Origin: Methylotenera_A sp046598525
Lineage (GTDB): Bacteria; Pseudomonadota; Gammaproteobacteria; Burkholderiales; Methylophilaceae
Direction of reading: 5' to 3'
NCBI GenBank assembly: GCA_046598525.1
Contig: JBKJIJ010000002.1
Coordinates: forward strand, 23,007 to 87,006
DNA: 64,000 bases
Under the pieces are notes generated by a model. It was not told where the DNA came from. It searched no databases and saw nothing but the letters and a program-made list of their open reading frames with translations. Position 1 is the first letter of the stretch. Every line of letters starts with the position of its first letter. The translations under genes were made by a program, and so were the position numbers. This document shows positions 51,795 to 61,538 of the stretch, one piece after another.

Positions 51795-52843
51795 CTAAAT
51801 ACTTCCGCTAGAAATTCTTCTGCCGAATGAATATGAATAACGGGTTCAGCATTACCCAAAAAGCGCCTAACCGCCCTAGCAATTGATACAGAAGAGTTTG
51901 GATCAAAAGTTTCCGCAGGATGAATTGTATCGCGCACGTAATCCAACTCAGATGCAATTACAGGCAAACCAAGTTGAGTTGCCTCAATCAAGGGCAATCC
52001 AAGTGACTCAGTTTTTGATGGGAAAATTAACGCGGATGACGATTGATAAAGATAGGGAATGTCCATCGCAGGGACTTGGTCAAGATTCACAATATTCAAT
52101 CCATACTCCTGCGAATATCTTGTAATTTCTGCCGTAAGAAGGGGGAAAGACTGAGAATTTATAGTGAGTGCTAAAGAAGGCCTCAAGCCTGCAACTGCTA
52201 GCAAGCGCCAAGCCTCAAGCAGGTTGCTATGATTCTTATGTGCATCACCGCTAGCAACATATACAAAATCATACTTATTAACACAAGTTGGCTTTTTTTC
52301 TGCTGAAGAAGCATTGATTACAGACGCAAAAGGGAGTACTGAAAATGTAATACCACGCCCCAAGCAATTCTGTACAGTAGTTGCCATAGAAATCGTCTGC
52401 ACAACATATCGATCGCAATTCCCACGCATCATGCTTGTCCACAATCGTTCAATCGAGAGACGAATTCTGGTAAATAATGGATAGCCTACGAGTGAACTTG
52501 TCTCAAACAAAATACGATTTTGCACGAATACTACTACACGGCCACGAAGAGGTAATAACGGTGGCAAACCATGGAAACACAAAACCACATCATTGGCTTT
52601 GGTGCACCGCCATAGCCTCCATTCCGCAAATAGCCTTGAAAAGATTGAGCGATTGACGTAATGAAGCGATGTATTCGTAGGCAAACGTACTTGCTGTTTG
52701 ACACGAATGTCTAACTGCGCAAACTTAACAGAGAGATTCGGCGTTGAAAGAAGATCTTGCAGCAAAACCAAACCGCCACCCGAATGGACGTTTGGTGCAT
52801 GCAAAATTAGATCAATTTTTTTCTGTTCCATGCTAAACTTCAA
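51791..52843 (-). CDS. Glycosyltransferase (GT4-like)
   Basis: The 350-residue protein has an N-terminal LILHAPNVHSGGGLVLLQDLL glycine-rich loop and the C-terminal donor region YLYQSSSALIFPSKTESLGLPLIEATQLGLPVIAS with the E-x7-E pattern. It overlaps both neighbours by 4 nt (ATGA). The sugar specificity is unknown. Confidence 0.88.
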   Translation of the reverse strand: MKFSMEQKKIDLILHAPNVHSGGGLVLLQDLLSTPNLSVKFAQLDIRVKQQVRLPTNTSLHYVNRSIFSRLFAEWRLWRCTKANDVVLCFHGLPPLLPLRGRVVVFVQNRILFETSSLVGYPLFTRIRLSIERLWTSMMRGNCDRYVVQTISMATTVQNCLGRGITFSVLPFASVINASSAEKKPTCVNKYDFVYVASGDAHKNHSNLLEAWRLLAVAGLRPSLALTINSQSFPLLTAEITRYSQEYGLNIVNLDQVPAMDIPYLYQSSSALIFPSKTESLGLPLIEATQLGLPVIASELDYVRDTIHPAETFDPNSSVSIARAVRRFLGNAEPVIHIHSAEEFLAEVFR

Positions 52844-54129
52844 TTAAGTTTAGCATGGAAAATTTCGTCATAGAACGAGATGGCTTTCTTTTTGAGCGTA
52901 AATTGATCTAGTCTCGCTTTTACTGTCTGCCAGTTTAATTCAGATGCTCGATCAACAAGTTCATCATTTATAACTGCTTGACGTAAACGATCAGTAATTA
53001 CCGCAACATCATCTGCAGGAATTTCAAAACCAGTCCTACCATCCTCTATCCATTCGTTACAGCAGGAGGTGTTAGTTTGGATAGGAAATGTACCCATTGC
53101 AATGGCCTCAAGCATTGATGTGCTGATGGCATCAGAAATACTAACACCCAAATAGATTCGTGCGCGACTAAACATTCGCAATATGAAGTCATGACTTGTG
53201 TGAGGCAGAAGTTGAATATTTAAACCAACAAAATCACGAAGTTCTTCAACGCGCCCATAAACCTCAGGGGAGGCCGAGAAAACAATTATCTGATAATCTT
53301 TCAAATCAGCCGCACAGCGCTCAACAGCATCAAGCGCTGTCAGAGCACGCCCTGCAAAATGCTGATAACCCTTCACCATAATAATTTTACGTTTTGATGT
53401 TTGGTGTATATTTCTCAAACTTTCAACCATAGAAATATCCAAGCCACCTGTATTGGGCATCACTGGCATCACCTTACCAGAAAACCCTAATTCTTTGGCA
53501 AGACCAATATCCCGCGCGCACTCACAAGAATAGTAGTCTGCATTATGCAAAAGGCGCGAAATTTGGCTTCGGTGCTTTGCAAACTGACGATAATAGTAAA
53601 TATCACTGCCCCAGTTGGTAGCTAACCATAGTGGGAAATCACTACCGCTTAGTTCTTTGGCACGTAACACGTTATAGCCGCAATGCTGAAACTCCAGCGA
53701 ATGAATCAAATCTGGTTTTAACTTGCGAACCAGTCGAGCAAGCACTCTAGGGCCATAGACCGCTGGAGCTGTTGCATCAGATTCACCTAACAAGACACGT
53801 TTAAATCCATTAAGGTAAGGCAACATTCGCGTAAGCACTGGAATTGGATATATAGCTTTAACAGGTAACTTATTGGGATGTAATCCAGCCTCTGGTTCAC
53901 CTAGTTTACCAAACAAAATCTTCGGATTTAAAATGATACTCTTAAGCAACAGCCTTGGCCGAACAATAAACCATGGTTGATGAATCGTTACGCCTCGCAG
54001 CTCAGGATGAACAGGCAAATAGTTAACGGGGAACAGATGAACTTCCCAACCTTGATCGGATATCTGATTTATCCAGCGTACTGTATGCGTACTCATCTGC
54101 ATTGCTACAAAAAGAATTTTTTTGGACAT
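52840..54129 (-). CDS. Glycosyltransferase (GT4-like)
   Basis: The 429-residue protein begins KKILFVAMQMSTHTVRWINQI. It has a GT4-like C-terminal half (KRKIIMVKGYQHFAGRALTALDAV; FSRARIYLGVSISDAISTSMLEAIAMGTFPIQ). Similar enzymes act in O-antigen and capsule assembly. It starts one base after the stop of the preceding gene. Confidence 0.85.
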   Translation of the reverse strand: MSKKILFVAMQMSTHTVRWINQISDQGWEVHLFPVNYLPVHPELRGVTIHQPWFIVRPRLLLKSIILNPKILFGKLGEPEAGLHPNKLPVKAIYPIPVLTRMLPYLNGFKRVLLGESDATAPAVYGPRVLARLVRKLKPDLIHSLEFQHCGYNVLRAKELSGSDFPLWLATNWGSDIYYYRQFAKHRSQISRLLHNADYYSCECARDIGLAKELGFSGKVMPVMPNTGGLDISMVESLRNIHQTSKRKIIMVKGYQHFAGRALTALDAVERCAADLKDYQIIVFSASPEVYGRVEELRDFVGLNIQLLPHTSHDFILRMFSRARIYLGVSISDAISTSMLEAIAMGTFPIQTNTSCCNEWIEDGRTGFEIPADDVAVITDRLRQAVINDELVDRASELNWQTVKARLDQFTLKKKAISFYDEIFHAKLN

Positions 54130-54130
54130 G

Positions 54131-55408
54131 CTACTTTAGACCTTCCAAAATACGAACAAAACGCTTAGCGACATGCTCCCCACTAAAGGTTAACCTAAAA
54201 GATTCATTACACCAACCAGATGCGGAAGCATTCTTTACATAATCGACTGCGCCTTCAATAGCTTGTGATATTCCCACAATATCAGCTGGACGAGCATGCC
54301 AGCACCCTAGCCCTTTAAGAGCATCTTCAGACCCGCCTGCGGGGGCAATCCCAACAATAGGCGTATTAGCCCCCATATAATCGGAAAGCTTACTTGGCAG
54401 AAAAAGGTTTTGACGCACATCAGCTTCAATTAAAAGCAAAATATCAGCGTCATACATCTTCTCTAAAGATTCTATGTAGGTCACATTGGGCACATTAATA
54501 ATGGTGCCTTTAGGAAGTGACTGAGCCGCATGAGAATTTAACATTTCTGTAGGGACTTGACCAATAAGTTCAACAATTAATGACCCTTTCAGATCCTTAC
54601 GTCTTTCATATAAGCTAATTAAAGCCTTAAAAAGAGGCTCTGGTGAACGTCGGCCATACAGCACGCCCACATAGCGCAAAGTAATTTTTTCATTTTTAAC
54701 CTTTTGCCGTTGTGGATATAGCTCCTTATTAAAAACATGCGGAATCACATCACACTTGCTTCGTAACTTAGCTGGATGGTTTTTTAGCATGAGATCTAAT
54801 GAATAAGCCGAACTATGCACAATAAAATCAGCGCTATTTACTGTGCGCGGCTCATGCCACTGATTCCACAGCTTGCTAAGTTTATTGACTTCAAGGGGGT
54901 TGCCTTGCCATGGATCACTAAACTGCGCGATCCATTTAACATTCTTCCGCTGTTGTTTCACACGCACCATTACAGGATTGATTGAATGAAATGGCGACCA
55001 GGTCATTACTCCATCATATTGAGTCAAATCCATGTCCATCAAGTTTGCATAAGCACTACTTTGCAGCACGGTCATCAGATCTGGCACACGCGCCAGCACC
55101 CTTGACCTGCTTTGCAAGTTGTCAAATAATCCGGTTAATGGATTGATTCTAACAACCTGTGAGAATGCCCTATCCACATAGGGTAGCAGGCTGCTATCAA
55201 GAGGCAACTCTCTACAAAATGAATCCGCACATAGCACATCCACCTCGTAGCCCAACTTAGCAATAGCTGCCATAGGCTTAAAGACAGTCGGTGACATTTG
55301 TACTTGCATTGGTGGAAATGCGTAACTGAAGAGCAAAATCTTTCCCTTTGGTGTCGGTGAGCTCATCTGTTTTATTTTCACGTTCATTTTGCTCTCTATA
55401 CTAAACAA
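54131..55408 (-). CDS. Glycosyltransferase-like protein (GT-B fold)
   Basis: The 425-residue protein starts KGKILLFSYAFPPMQVQMSP after a variable N-terminus; M8 or M15 may be the true start. It contains WIAQFSDPWQGNP, a motif common in GT4-type enzymes, then ITLRYVGVLYGRRSPEPLFKAL and DILLLIEADVRQNLFLPSKLSDYMGANTPIVGI. It is probably part of the repeat-unit or adaptor assembly of the same operon. It begins 8 nt after the acyltransferase gene. Confidence 0.82.
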   Translation of the reverse strand: MFSIESKMNVKIKQMSSPTPKGKILLFSYAFPPMQVQMSPTVFKPMAAIAKLGYEVDVLCADSFCRELPLDSSLLPYVDRAFSQVVRINPLTGLFDNLQSRSRVLARVPDLMTVLQSSAYANLMDMDLTQYDGVMTWSPFHSINPVMVRVKQQRKNVKWIAQFSDPWQGNPLEVNKLSKLWNQWHEPRTVNSADFIVHSSAYSLDLMLKNHPAKLRSKCDVIPHVFNKELYPQRQKVKNEKITLRYVGVLYGRRSPEPLFKALISLYERRKDLKGSLIVELIGQVPTEMLNSHAAQSLPKGTIINVPNVTYIESLEKMYDADILLLIEADVRQNLFLPSKLSDYMGANTPIVGIAPAGGSEDALKGLGCWHARPADIVGISQAIEGAVDYVKNASASGWCNESFRLTFSGEHVAKRFVRILEGLK

Positions 55409-55416
55409 TACATAAA

Positions 55417-56451
55417 TTATCCAAATACACGTCTAGACCCTGGTATAAGCCTAATAAGAGCAGCAACTATAAGGCTCATTATAAAAGTAGCGATGGATAT
55501 AAAAAGTATTGTCAGAAACACTGGTACATGTTGACTTAGTACTGAGATTAAGTGGCTATAACGAACGAACTCAAGAACTAATACGTGAACAAAATAAATC
55601 AGGAAGCTTCTATCGCTTACCCACTGCAAGCTTTTCGTGAAATATTTTGGTAATTGCACACGTTTAAAAAGTACAAAAGCAGCAATTGCAGAAACAAAGA
55701 CATTCAGACTAAAATAAAGGTAGGCTTTTTCTATAGGCGCTTTAGCCTGTTCGCTAAATCGCCAAGTGAGACCAAACGTAACTAACACACTAATTACAAA
55801 AATTAGAATCCATATTCCTGTAGGAATTCGGTCTTTTGGGGAGTTTGCTATTACCGCACCAATTAAAAAATACCCACCATAACCAAAAAAACTATTTTGT
55901 TGCCACAATGTCAGTATCGGCAACGGCCAATAAACAGGCAGACAGGTAATAACTAACCAAATCCCTAGTAGATATAGTTGGAAATTACGCTTAGTACGAA
56001 TTGCTTCGAATATAGCTTGGAACACTGGGATAAAAATATATATGCCGATAATCATATAAACAAACCAAAGGTGATACATCGCTGGTTGTTTCAATATGCT
56101 TAACCAGTTAATTGGCACTTCACTATGCCGCGAAACATGCAGAAGGTAAATGAAACTCCAAACTATAAGTGGAAATAAAACCTTGGAAATACGTTGAGCC
56201 AACTTGAAAGGATTCACTAATTGCGCGCTCGGCTTTAACAATAAAGCCCCAGAAAGCATCACGAATAATGGAACTGTACAGCGCATTAGAGAATCTAGAA
56301 AGTTGGCAGATAGCCAATCTCCTATGGGTATGGCTCCGTATAGGTAAAAAAATGCCCCACAAGAATGAATGAGGATGACACCGAACATGCTTGCTACCCT
56401 AGCAAAATCAGCCCAGTCTAAATGTTGTTGAATATTCTCTTTTAAAATCAC
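55417..56451 (-). CDS. Membrane acyltransferase (acyltransferase_3 family)
   Basis: The 344-residue polytopic protein has about ten transmembrane segments. The N-terminal WADFARVASMFGVILIHSCG contains the family's Arg and His (H29), and RCTVPLFVMLSGALLL follows. Such enzymes O-acetylate surface sugars. It overlaps the sulfotransferase-like gene by 4 nt, so two decorating enzymes are encoded side by side. Confidence 0.88.
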   Translation of the reverse strand: MILKENIQQHLDWADFARVASMFGVILIHSCGAFFYLYGAIPIGDWLSANFLDSLMRCTVPLFVMLSGALLLKPSAQLVNPFKLAQRISKVLFPLIVWSFIYLLHVSRHSEVPINWLSILKQPAMYHLWFVYMIIGIYIFIPVFQAIFEAIRTKRNFQLYLLGIWLVITCLPVYWPLPILTLWQQNSFFGYGGYFLIGAVIANSPKDRIPTGIWILIFVISVLVTFGLTWRFSEQAKAPIEKAYLYFSLNVFVSAIAAFVLFKRVQLPKYFTKSLQWVSDRSFLIYFVHVLVLEFVRYSHLISVLSQHVPVFLTILFISIATFIMSLIVAALIRLIPGSRRVFG

Positions 56452-57524
56452 TTGTTTTTTTTGCTTTTATAAAAAGGGCTCAGAACACATAAAAGCCGAT
56501 TTTTGACATTTTTGGATAAAAAATCTATTTGATTAGCTTGTTCTCTGACCAATAACTCATATTCTTTTATTTGATCATTCTGTGTATTGATTTGAGAAAT
56601 TTGGTCGCTAACTACCCTCTGAAAGTCGTTGAGTGAATTTATCAAATTATCTTGTACAGCAGAACATTCAGCTAAAGATTTTAAGTGGTTTTTTAGTCGT
56701 TTTATAGTGACATCTTTATCAAGTTCTTTTACCAATGAGTCGTGAACTTTAGAAAGTACATATCGCCACAATTCTAACCGTCCAAAATCTTGCGCTATAA
56801 CTTTATCGAGTTGAACATTTAAGGACTCTTCAGTTTCTGGAGAAATATCAATACAGAAATTCATAAAAAGTGAATGCTGATAATCTATTTTTCTTTTAAA
56901 CAGATTAAAAATATTCTCATACGCTTCAATGTCATACGGACCATTTTCTGAAAATGAAGTGGCATCAAAAAAGTCAAGATTCTTTTCTATAATATTATGG
57001 GCTGCCCCAAAAAAAAGACTAGAATTACCAAAAGTGGCCTGTTCAAGCCACGAAATGAATTGATAATCAGCATTACGAGTAACACCAACTAATAAAGAGT
57101 CTGGGAAATTAGTTTTTATCCACGCAGCACTACCTTCTGCCTGCTCTAATTTGAACACTGGGATCTTATTTAAAGAATGCGCATATGAAATAAGAAAAGC
57201 AAAGTAATCCTTTAAGTCTTCTTGAATATCTCCTGCCTCTAGAACATATGGAATTTTTTCTATTTCTGGAAACTTTAATCTAATTTCCGATAGTATAGGA
57301 GCATATTCTGTAAAGTAGTATTCGCCATCCGGATGTTTAGATTTCCATGAAGACGTTGTTACTTCCAGTGCCTCATTCGAGTTTTTTAATGTCGGATTTA
57401 GGGGCTCAGTAAAAACATAAAAAGCATCATGTTTTCTAAAAGTAAAAGCAAGTGCGGTACCTGATGTGCGCCAATTCGAGAAAAGGAAGATAGGTGCTAG
57501 CGGTGAAAGAAAAATATCCATCAT
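56448..57524 (-). CDS. Sulfotransferase-like protein with C-terminal coiled coil
   Basis: The 358-residue protein has a possible PAPS 5'-phosphosulfate loop at residues 16-23 (SNWRTSGT, compare the RSGTT-type loop). A possible 3'-phosphate site follows at VGVTRNADYQFISW, with Arg150 and Ser158. Residues about 265-345 form a coiled coil (QISQINTQNDQIKEYELLVREQ). The tail is basic. The match is divergent, but an APS kinase two genes away supports a PAPS-dependent function. The coiled coil may tether it to the Wzt or glycosyltransferase complex. The gene looks more AT-rich than its neighbours, hinting at transfer. Confidence 0.58.
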   Translation of the reverse strand: MMDIFLSPLAPIFLFSNWRTSGTALAFTFRKHDAFYVFTEPLNPTLKNSNEALEVTTSSWKSKHPDGEYYFTEYAPILSEIRLKFPEIEKIPYVLEAGDIQEDLKDYFAFLISYAHSLNKIPVFKLEQAEGSAAWIKTNFPDSLLVGVTRNADYQFISWLEQATFGNSSLFFGAAHNIIEKNLDFFDATSFSENGPYDIEAYENIFNLFKRKIDYQHSLFMNFCIDISPETEESLNVQLDKVIAQDFGRLELWRYVLSKVHDSLVKELDKDVTIKRLKNHLKSLAECSAVQDNLINSLNDFQRVVSDQISQINTQNDQIKEYELLVREQANQIDFLSKNVKNRLLCVLSPFYKSKKNK

Positions 57525-58892
57525 TCAAAAAATTACCTCTGATGAGTTATGTTGCACTTGAGCACTAAAATTAAAATCTACAATACCGAATGAACAAGAA
57601 TTGGTAGTTTGTGCGACCCTAAATACAAGTGCATCCACTACTCTATGTAAAACCCCAAAGTCACCAGAAATTCCACAATTTACAAAATAAATGCCTGGGT
57701 TCAAATAACAAGAAAACTCAATACACACATCTATATTTTGCCCTGTGTGCATTGACAACCCCTGTTTTGAAATTGAGGGGTAAATACCTCCCCCAAACTC
57801 GACTCCATTAGTGGTTTTGAATGCGCAGCTTACACGTACCCCAACAGAATCTTGTTTAAACTTTGCTTGATAACACAACTTGTATCTATAACCGTTTTGT
57901 AGAACATTGACAATTCGTCCATCTATGGACTCAATTTTAGGCGCGATGATTTCTGCCCCGTTAGATTCATAAACCACCATACTTTTTGATACTAAACCCG
58001 AATCAAGGAATGACTGATCATGATCTTCACTCATTGATTTATCTGTACTCTCTACAAAATTGACTAGAGTACTTTTGCTTTCTGAACTTAATTCGATGCT
58101 CGATATCTCTGAAAGAATATGCTCATACTTTTCAGGAGCATTCATTAGTTTTTGATACCAATTAACTGCAATTTTTGGTTGTCCGGTATATAGCCTTTTC
58201 CCGTCATTTATAAGAATAGCTCTATCGCAAAGAGCGACAATTGTACTGGAGGAATGTGAAACGAATATAATAGTCGCTCCATTACGTTTGATTTGCTCTA
58301 TTCTCGCAAAACACTTACGTTGAAACGGCTCATCTCCTACAGCTAGAGCTTCATCCACGATTAAAATATTTGGATCGACATTAATAGCGACGGCAAAAGC
58401 AAGTCGTGCATACATACCACTTGAATAGTGTTTGACGGGTTGTTCGATGAAATCACCAATATCAGCAAAGGCGGCGATATCTTCGAAACGAGCATGGATT
58501 TCTTCTTGTGTTAAGCCAAGCACAGTAGCGTTCATGTATACATTTTCTCGCCCCGTAAATTCTGGATTAAAACCCGCACCAAGCTCCAAAAGTGCAGCTA
58601 TTCGGCCTATTGTCTCAACAGAACCACTAGTTGGCTCCAGTGTGCCACAAATCATTTGTAGCAATGTGGATTTTCCAGAGCCGTTCCTACCGATAATTCC
58701 AACAGTTTCACCTCGGCTAACTTCAAAAGACACATCCTTTAATGCCCAGAATTCACGATAGTAACAATTAGGATCTCGTCCAATTAATGAGCGCAGTTTT
58801 GGCACAATAGATTGTTTCAACCTATCCTGAGGTCGATCATAAATTTGATAGCACTTACTAAGGCTATCTACACGAATAGCGATGTTGTTCAT
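57525..58892 (-). CDS. wzt: Wzt-type ABC transporter ATPase with polysaccharide-binding domain
   Basis: The 455-residue protein has a full ABC ATPase: Walker A GRNGSGKST at about 68-76, signature KHYSSGMYARLAFA, Walker B NILIVDEALAVGDE and the H-loop SHSSST. From about residue 310 a C-terminal domain (EIIAPKIESIDGRIVNVLQNGYRYKL; LNPGIYFVNCGISG; LHRVVDALVFRVAQ) matches the Wzt carbohydrate-binding domain that recognises the finished chain terminus. It exports an undecaprenyl-linked polymer together with the Wzm at 59587-60426. It adjoins its neighbours without gaps. Confidence 0.92.
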   Translation of the reverse strand: MNNIAIRVDSLSKCYQIYDRPQDRLKQSIVPKLRSLIGRDPNCYYREFWALKDVSFEVSRGETVGIIGRNGSGKSTLLQMICGTLEPTSGSVETIGRIAALLELGAGFNPEFTGRENVYMNATVLGLTQEEIHARFEDIAAFADIGDFIEQPVKHYSSGMYARLAFAVAINVDPNILIVDEALAVGDEPFQRKCFARIEQIKRNGATIIFVSHSSSTIVALCDRAILINDGKRLYTGQPKIAVNWYQKLMNAPEKYEHILSEISSIELSSESKSTLVNFVESTDKSMSEDHDQSFLDSGLVSKSMVVYESNGAEIIAPKIESIDGRIVNVLQNGYRYKLCYQAKFKQDSVGVRVSCAFKTTNGVEFGGGIYPSISKQGLSMHTGQNIDVCIEFSCYLNPGIYFVNCGISGDFGVLHRVVDALVFRVAQTTNSCSFGIVDFNFSAQVQHNSSEVIF

Positions 58893-59603
58893 CTATAAGC
58901 CTTTTTCTTGGATGTGTATTTTTTTGGCCTCGGATTCTAACATTGAGTCAGGCTGTAATGCACAGATGTTTCGGCTCATTATTTCATTAATGACTTGCTC
59001 TACGCACTCATTCAAGCTCGAAGTCTCTGTATTAATAGTGAGATCAGGGATTGTAGGTGCTTCGTAAGGTGAAGAGATACCGGTAAACTCGGCAAGTTGG
59101 CCGGCGCGCGCTTTTTTATAAAGGCCTTTTACGTCACGTGTTTCGCAAATATCTAAAGACGCGTCACAGTAAATTTCAATAAAATCGCTACTGGCAAACA
59201 TTTTGCGCACACGTTCGCGGTCTGCACGATATGGAGAAATGAAAGCGCTCAGTACAATCACACCAGCTTCCATAAAAAGCTTGGTCACTTCACCGATTCG
59301 ACGGATGTTTTCCATTCTGTCTTTAGCTGAAAAACCCAGATCACCACACAAGCCATGACGAATGTTGTCGCCATCTAGCACAAATGTGCGGCAACCGCGT
59401 TGATAAAGTTCTTCTTCAATTGCATGCGCCAGCGTTGATTTACCAGACCCGGATAATCCGGTAAACCATAAAACTGCGCCGCGATGTCCGTTTTTTTCTT
59501 CACGGCGCAATCGGGTGACAGTAGCGTGGTGCCAAATAGTATTTGTTGAGGTTGTTGTCCGTGCGCTTATTTCAGGTTGATTATTTTTAAAGGACATCCG
59601 CAA
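58893..59603 (-). CDS. cysC: Adenylylsulfate (APS) kinase
   Basis: The 236-residue protein has the canonical CysC core: FTGLSGSGKSTLAHAIEEEL (Walker A at 49-57), RTFVLDGDNIRHGLCGDLGF, DRMENIRRIGEV, AFISPYRADRERVR and FTGISSPYEAPTIPDL. About 30 extra residues precede the core. It phosphorylates APS to PAPS in the cytoplasm. Its place between the Wzm and Wzt genes, rather than with cysteine biosynthesis genes, suggests it supplies PAPS for sulfation of the polysaccharide. It overlaps the Wzm gene by 17 nt. Confidence 0.94.
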   Translation of the reverse strand: MRMSFKNNQPEISARTTTSTNTIWHHATVTRLRREEKNGHRGAVLWFTGLSGSGKSTLAHAIEEELYQRGCRTFVLDGDNIRHGLCGDLGFSAKDRMENIRRIGEVTKLFMEAGVIVLSAFISPYRADRERVRKMFASSDFIEIYCDASLDICETRDVKGLYKKARAGQLAEFTGISSPYEAPTIPDLTINTETSSLNECVEQVINEIMSRNICALQPDSMLESEAKKIHIQEKGL

Positions 59604-60426
59604 ACCCTTTTCTCGTTTTTTGAAACCACCAGAAGCCTATCCATAAGATAACCATGCTAGTTAATGAATAAATTCCCAATGCAGTCCAATTAGGCATCTC
59701 CCCAAACAACAATACTTTACGAGACTCTTCAATAATCAGCGTAAGGGGATTCAGCATAACTAGTAATTGCATTTTGTGAGGCAAGGTAGAGACGGGGTAA
59801 AACACTGGCGAAACAAAAAGCATGACAGAAGTTATTAAGCCCGTTGTTTGGCTTATATCTCTGACATACACGCCAGTAGCTGCCAAGAACCAAGCAAAAC
59901 CAAGCGTAACAATGATTAATGGAACGATTACGAAAGGAAAAAAGATAACCGTCCAATGCAAACTACCTGTAATAATCAACTGCAAAGCGAGCAATACAAT
60001 CACACTAATTCCTGCATGAAACAGTGCCGAACCCATTGCAATCAATGGAAAAACTTCCAGTGGAAAAACAACTTTTTTTACATAACTGACATTGCTATTA
60101 ATCAGTGCAGGTGCGCGATTGATGCATTCTGCAAAAAGACCATGGATGATCAGACCGACAAATAATACGATTGCAAAATCGGCATGACTTGCTTCCTGCA
60201 CATTGCCCCAGCGGCTTTTGAATACAACTGAAAAGAAAAAGGTGTAAACACCAAGCATTAATAGCGGATTGAAAAACGACCACCCTAAGCCGATAATCGA
60301 GCCGCGATAACGTCCTAAAACTTCTCTTTTGGCCATCTGTATAACCAGAACTCGGTTGCGAATGAAGCTAGCGTATATTTCGGTAGGACTTGTTAAATGA
60401 GCTTGATGGGGATTCATTTTGACCAC
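59587..60426 (-). CDS. wzm: Wzm-type ABC transporter permease
   Basis: The 279-residue protein has an N-terminal amphipathic region (VIQMAKREVLGRYRGSIIGLGWSFFNPLL), characteristic of ABC-2 polysaccharide exporters, and six transmembrane segments, with LLVMLNPLTLIIEESRKVLLFGE near the end. It forms the membrane channel for undecaprenyl-linked polymer export. It overlaps the upstream epimerase gene by 13 nt. Confidence 0.93.
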   Translation of the reverse strand: MVKMNPHQAHLTSPTEIYASFIRNRVLVIQMAKREVLGRYRGSIIGLGWSFFNPLLMLGVYTFFFSVVFKSRWGNVQEASHADFAIVLFVGLIIHGLFAECINRAPALINSNVSYVKKVVFPLEVFPLIAMGSALFHAGISVIVLLALQLIITGSLHWTVIFFPFVIVPLIIVTLGFAWFLAATGVYVRDISQTTGLITSVMLFVSPVFYPVSTLPHKMQLLVMLNPLTLIIEESRKVLLFGEMPNWTALGIYSLTSMVILWIGFWWFQKTRKGFADVL

Positions 60427-61538
60427 ACCACACGGCCTACGAAATCCACGTAGCTCAAAACAATACGTAATACTTTCTTGGAGACAAAGCCTCCTTCATA
60501 ATCAGGAACAGTTCGGAACTGTTTTACTTCTGCAATGTGATGCTTGGTTACGATACGAACCGCATCAAGAACTCTTTCAGCTTTAAGTCCGCTCATGATA
60601 AGCACGCCTTCATCCATGCCTTCTGGTCGTTCGTGAGCATTACGAATGGTAACCGCGGGCAAGTTTAGAAGTGATGCCTCTTCCGTAATGGTGCCGCTGT
60701 CTGAAAGAACACAAAACGCTTCCATTTGCAGCTTGACGTAATCGAAGAAGCCAAATGGTTTAAGAAATTGAATTCTTGGATCAAGCCCATCCATACCCAA
60801 CTTTTCCAGCCGTTGTCTAGTGCGTGGATGCGTGGAAACGATGACGGGCATATGATGCTGTTTAACCAGAGCCTGCATAGTATTCAGCAGATCTTGAAGG
60901 TTTTCTGGGGAGTCGACGTTTTCTTCCCGATGCGCACTTAACAAGAAGTATCGTTGAGGTTCTAAGTTGAGTCGTCCAAGCACATCCGAAGTAGTAATTT
61001 TAGGCATGTAGTATTCAAGCACTTCCTGCATGTGGGAGCCAGTTTTAATAATTCTGTCTGCAGGAATGCCCTCAGCGAGCAGATAGCGCCGTGCATGCTC
61101 GGTGAGTACTAAATTGATGTCACTTAGATGATCTAGCACCTTGCGGTTGAGCTCTTCGGGCACTCGTTGATCAAAGCAACGGTTTCCTGCCTCCATGTGG
61201 AATACGGGAATTTTTCGGCGTTTCGCAGCAATTACAGAAAGACAAGAATTAGTATCACCATATAGTAACAACGCATCAGGTTGCTCGCTCTGAAATACTT
61301 CATCGGCCTTTTCAATTACACGAGCTATAGTTTGAGCTGCATTCTCACCAACCGCGCCTAAGAAATAATCAGGCTTGCGAATATTCAGGTCGTCGAAGAA
61401 CACCTGGTTTAGTTCATAGTCAAAATTTTGTCCAGTATGTACCAGAATATGATTCGTGTGCTCGTCAAACTCTACGATAACCCGAGACATTTTGATTAGT
61501 TCAGGCCGCGTGCCGACGATTGTCATGACCTTAAGCAT
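60414..61538 (-). CDS. UDP-HexNAc 2-epimerase (WecB/WbjD/WbvD-like)
   Basis: The 374-residue enzyme shows the non-hydrolysing 2-epimerase motifs: VMTIVGTRPELIKMSRVI, HTGQNFDYELNQVFF, ALLLYGDTNSCLS, FHMEAGNRCFDQRVPEELNRK, SAHREENVDSPENL and LSDSGTITEEASLLNLPAVTIR. The GNRCFDQRVPEE form is the one I associate with CapG/WbjD/WbvD rather than plain WecB. It would epimerise C2 of a UDP-N-acetyl-6-deoxy-L-hexosamine made by the two preceding enzymes. It overlaps the dehydratase gene by 8 nt. Confidence 0.88.
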   Translation of the reverse strand: MLKVMTIVGTRPELIKMSRVIVEFDEHTNHILVHTGQNFDYELNQVFFDDLNIRKPDYFLGAVGENAAQTIARVIEKADEVFQSEQPDALLLYGDTNSCLSVIAAKRRKIPVFHMEAGNRCFDQRVPEELNRKVLDHLSDINLVLTEHARRYLLAEGIPADRIIKTGSHMQEVLEYYMPKITTSDVLGRLNLEPQRYFLLSAHREENVDSPENLQDLLNTMQALVKQHHMPVIVSTHPRTRQRLEKLGMDGLDPRIQFLKPFGFFDYVKLQMEAFCVLSDSGTITEEASLLNLPAVTIRNAHERPEGMDEGVLIMSGLKAERVLDAVRIVTKHHIAEVKQFRTVPDYEGGFVSKKVLRIVLSYVDFVGRVVWSK

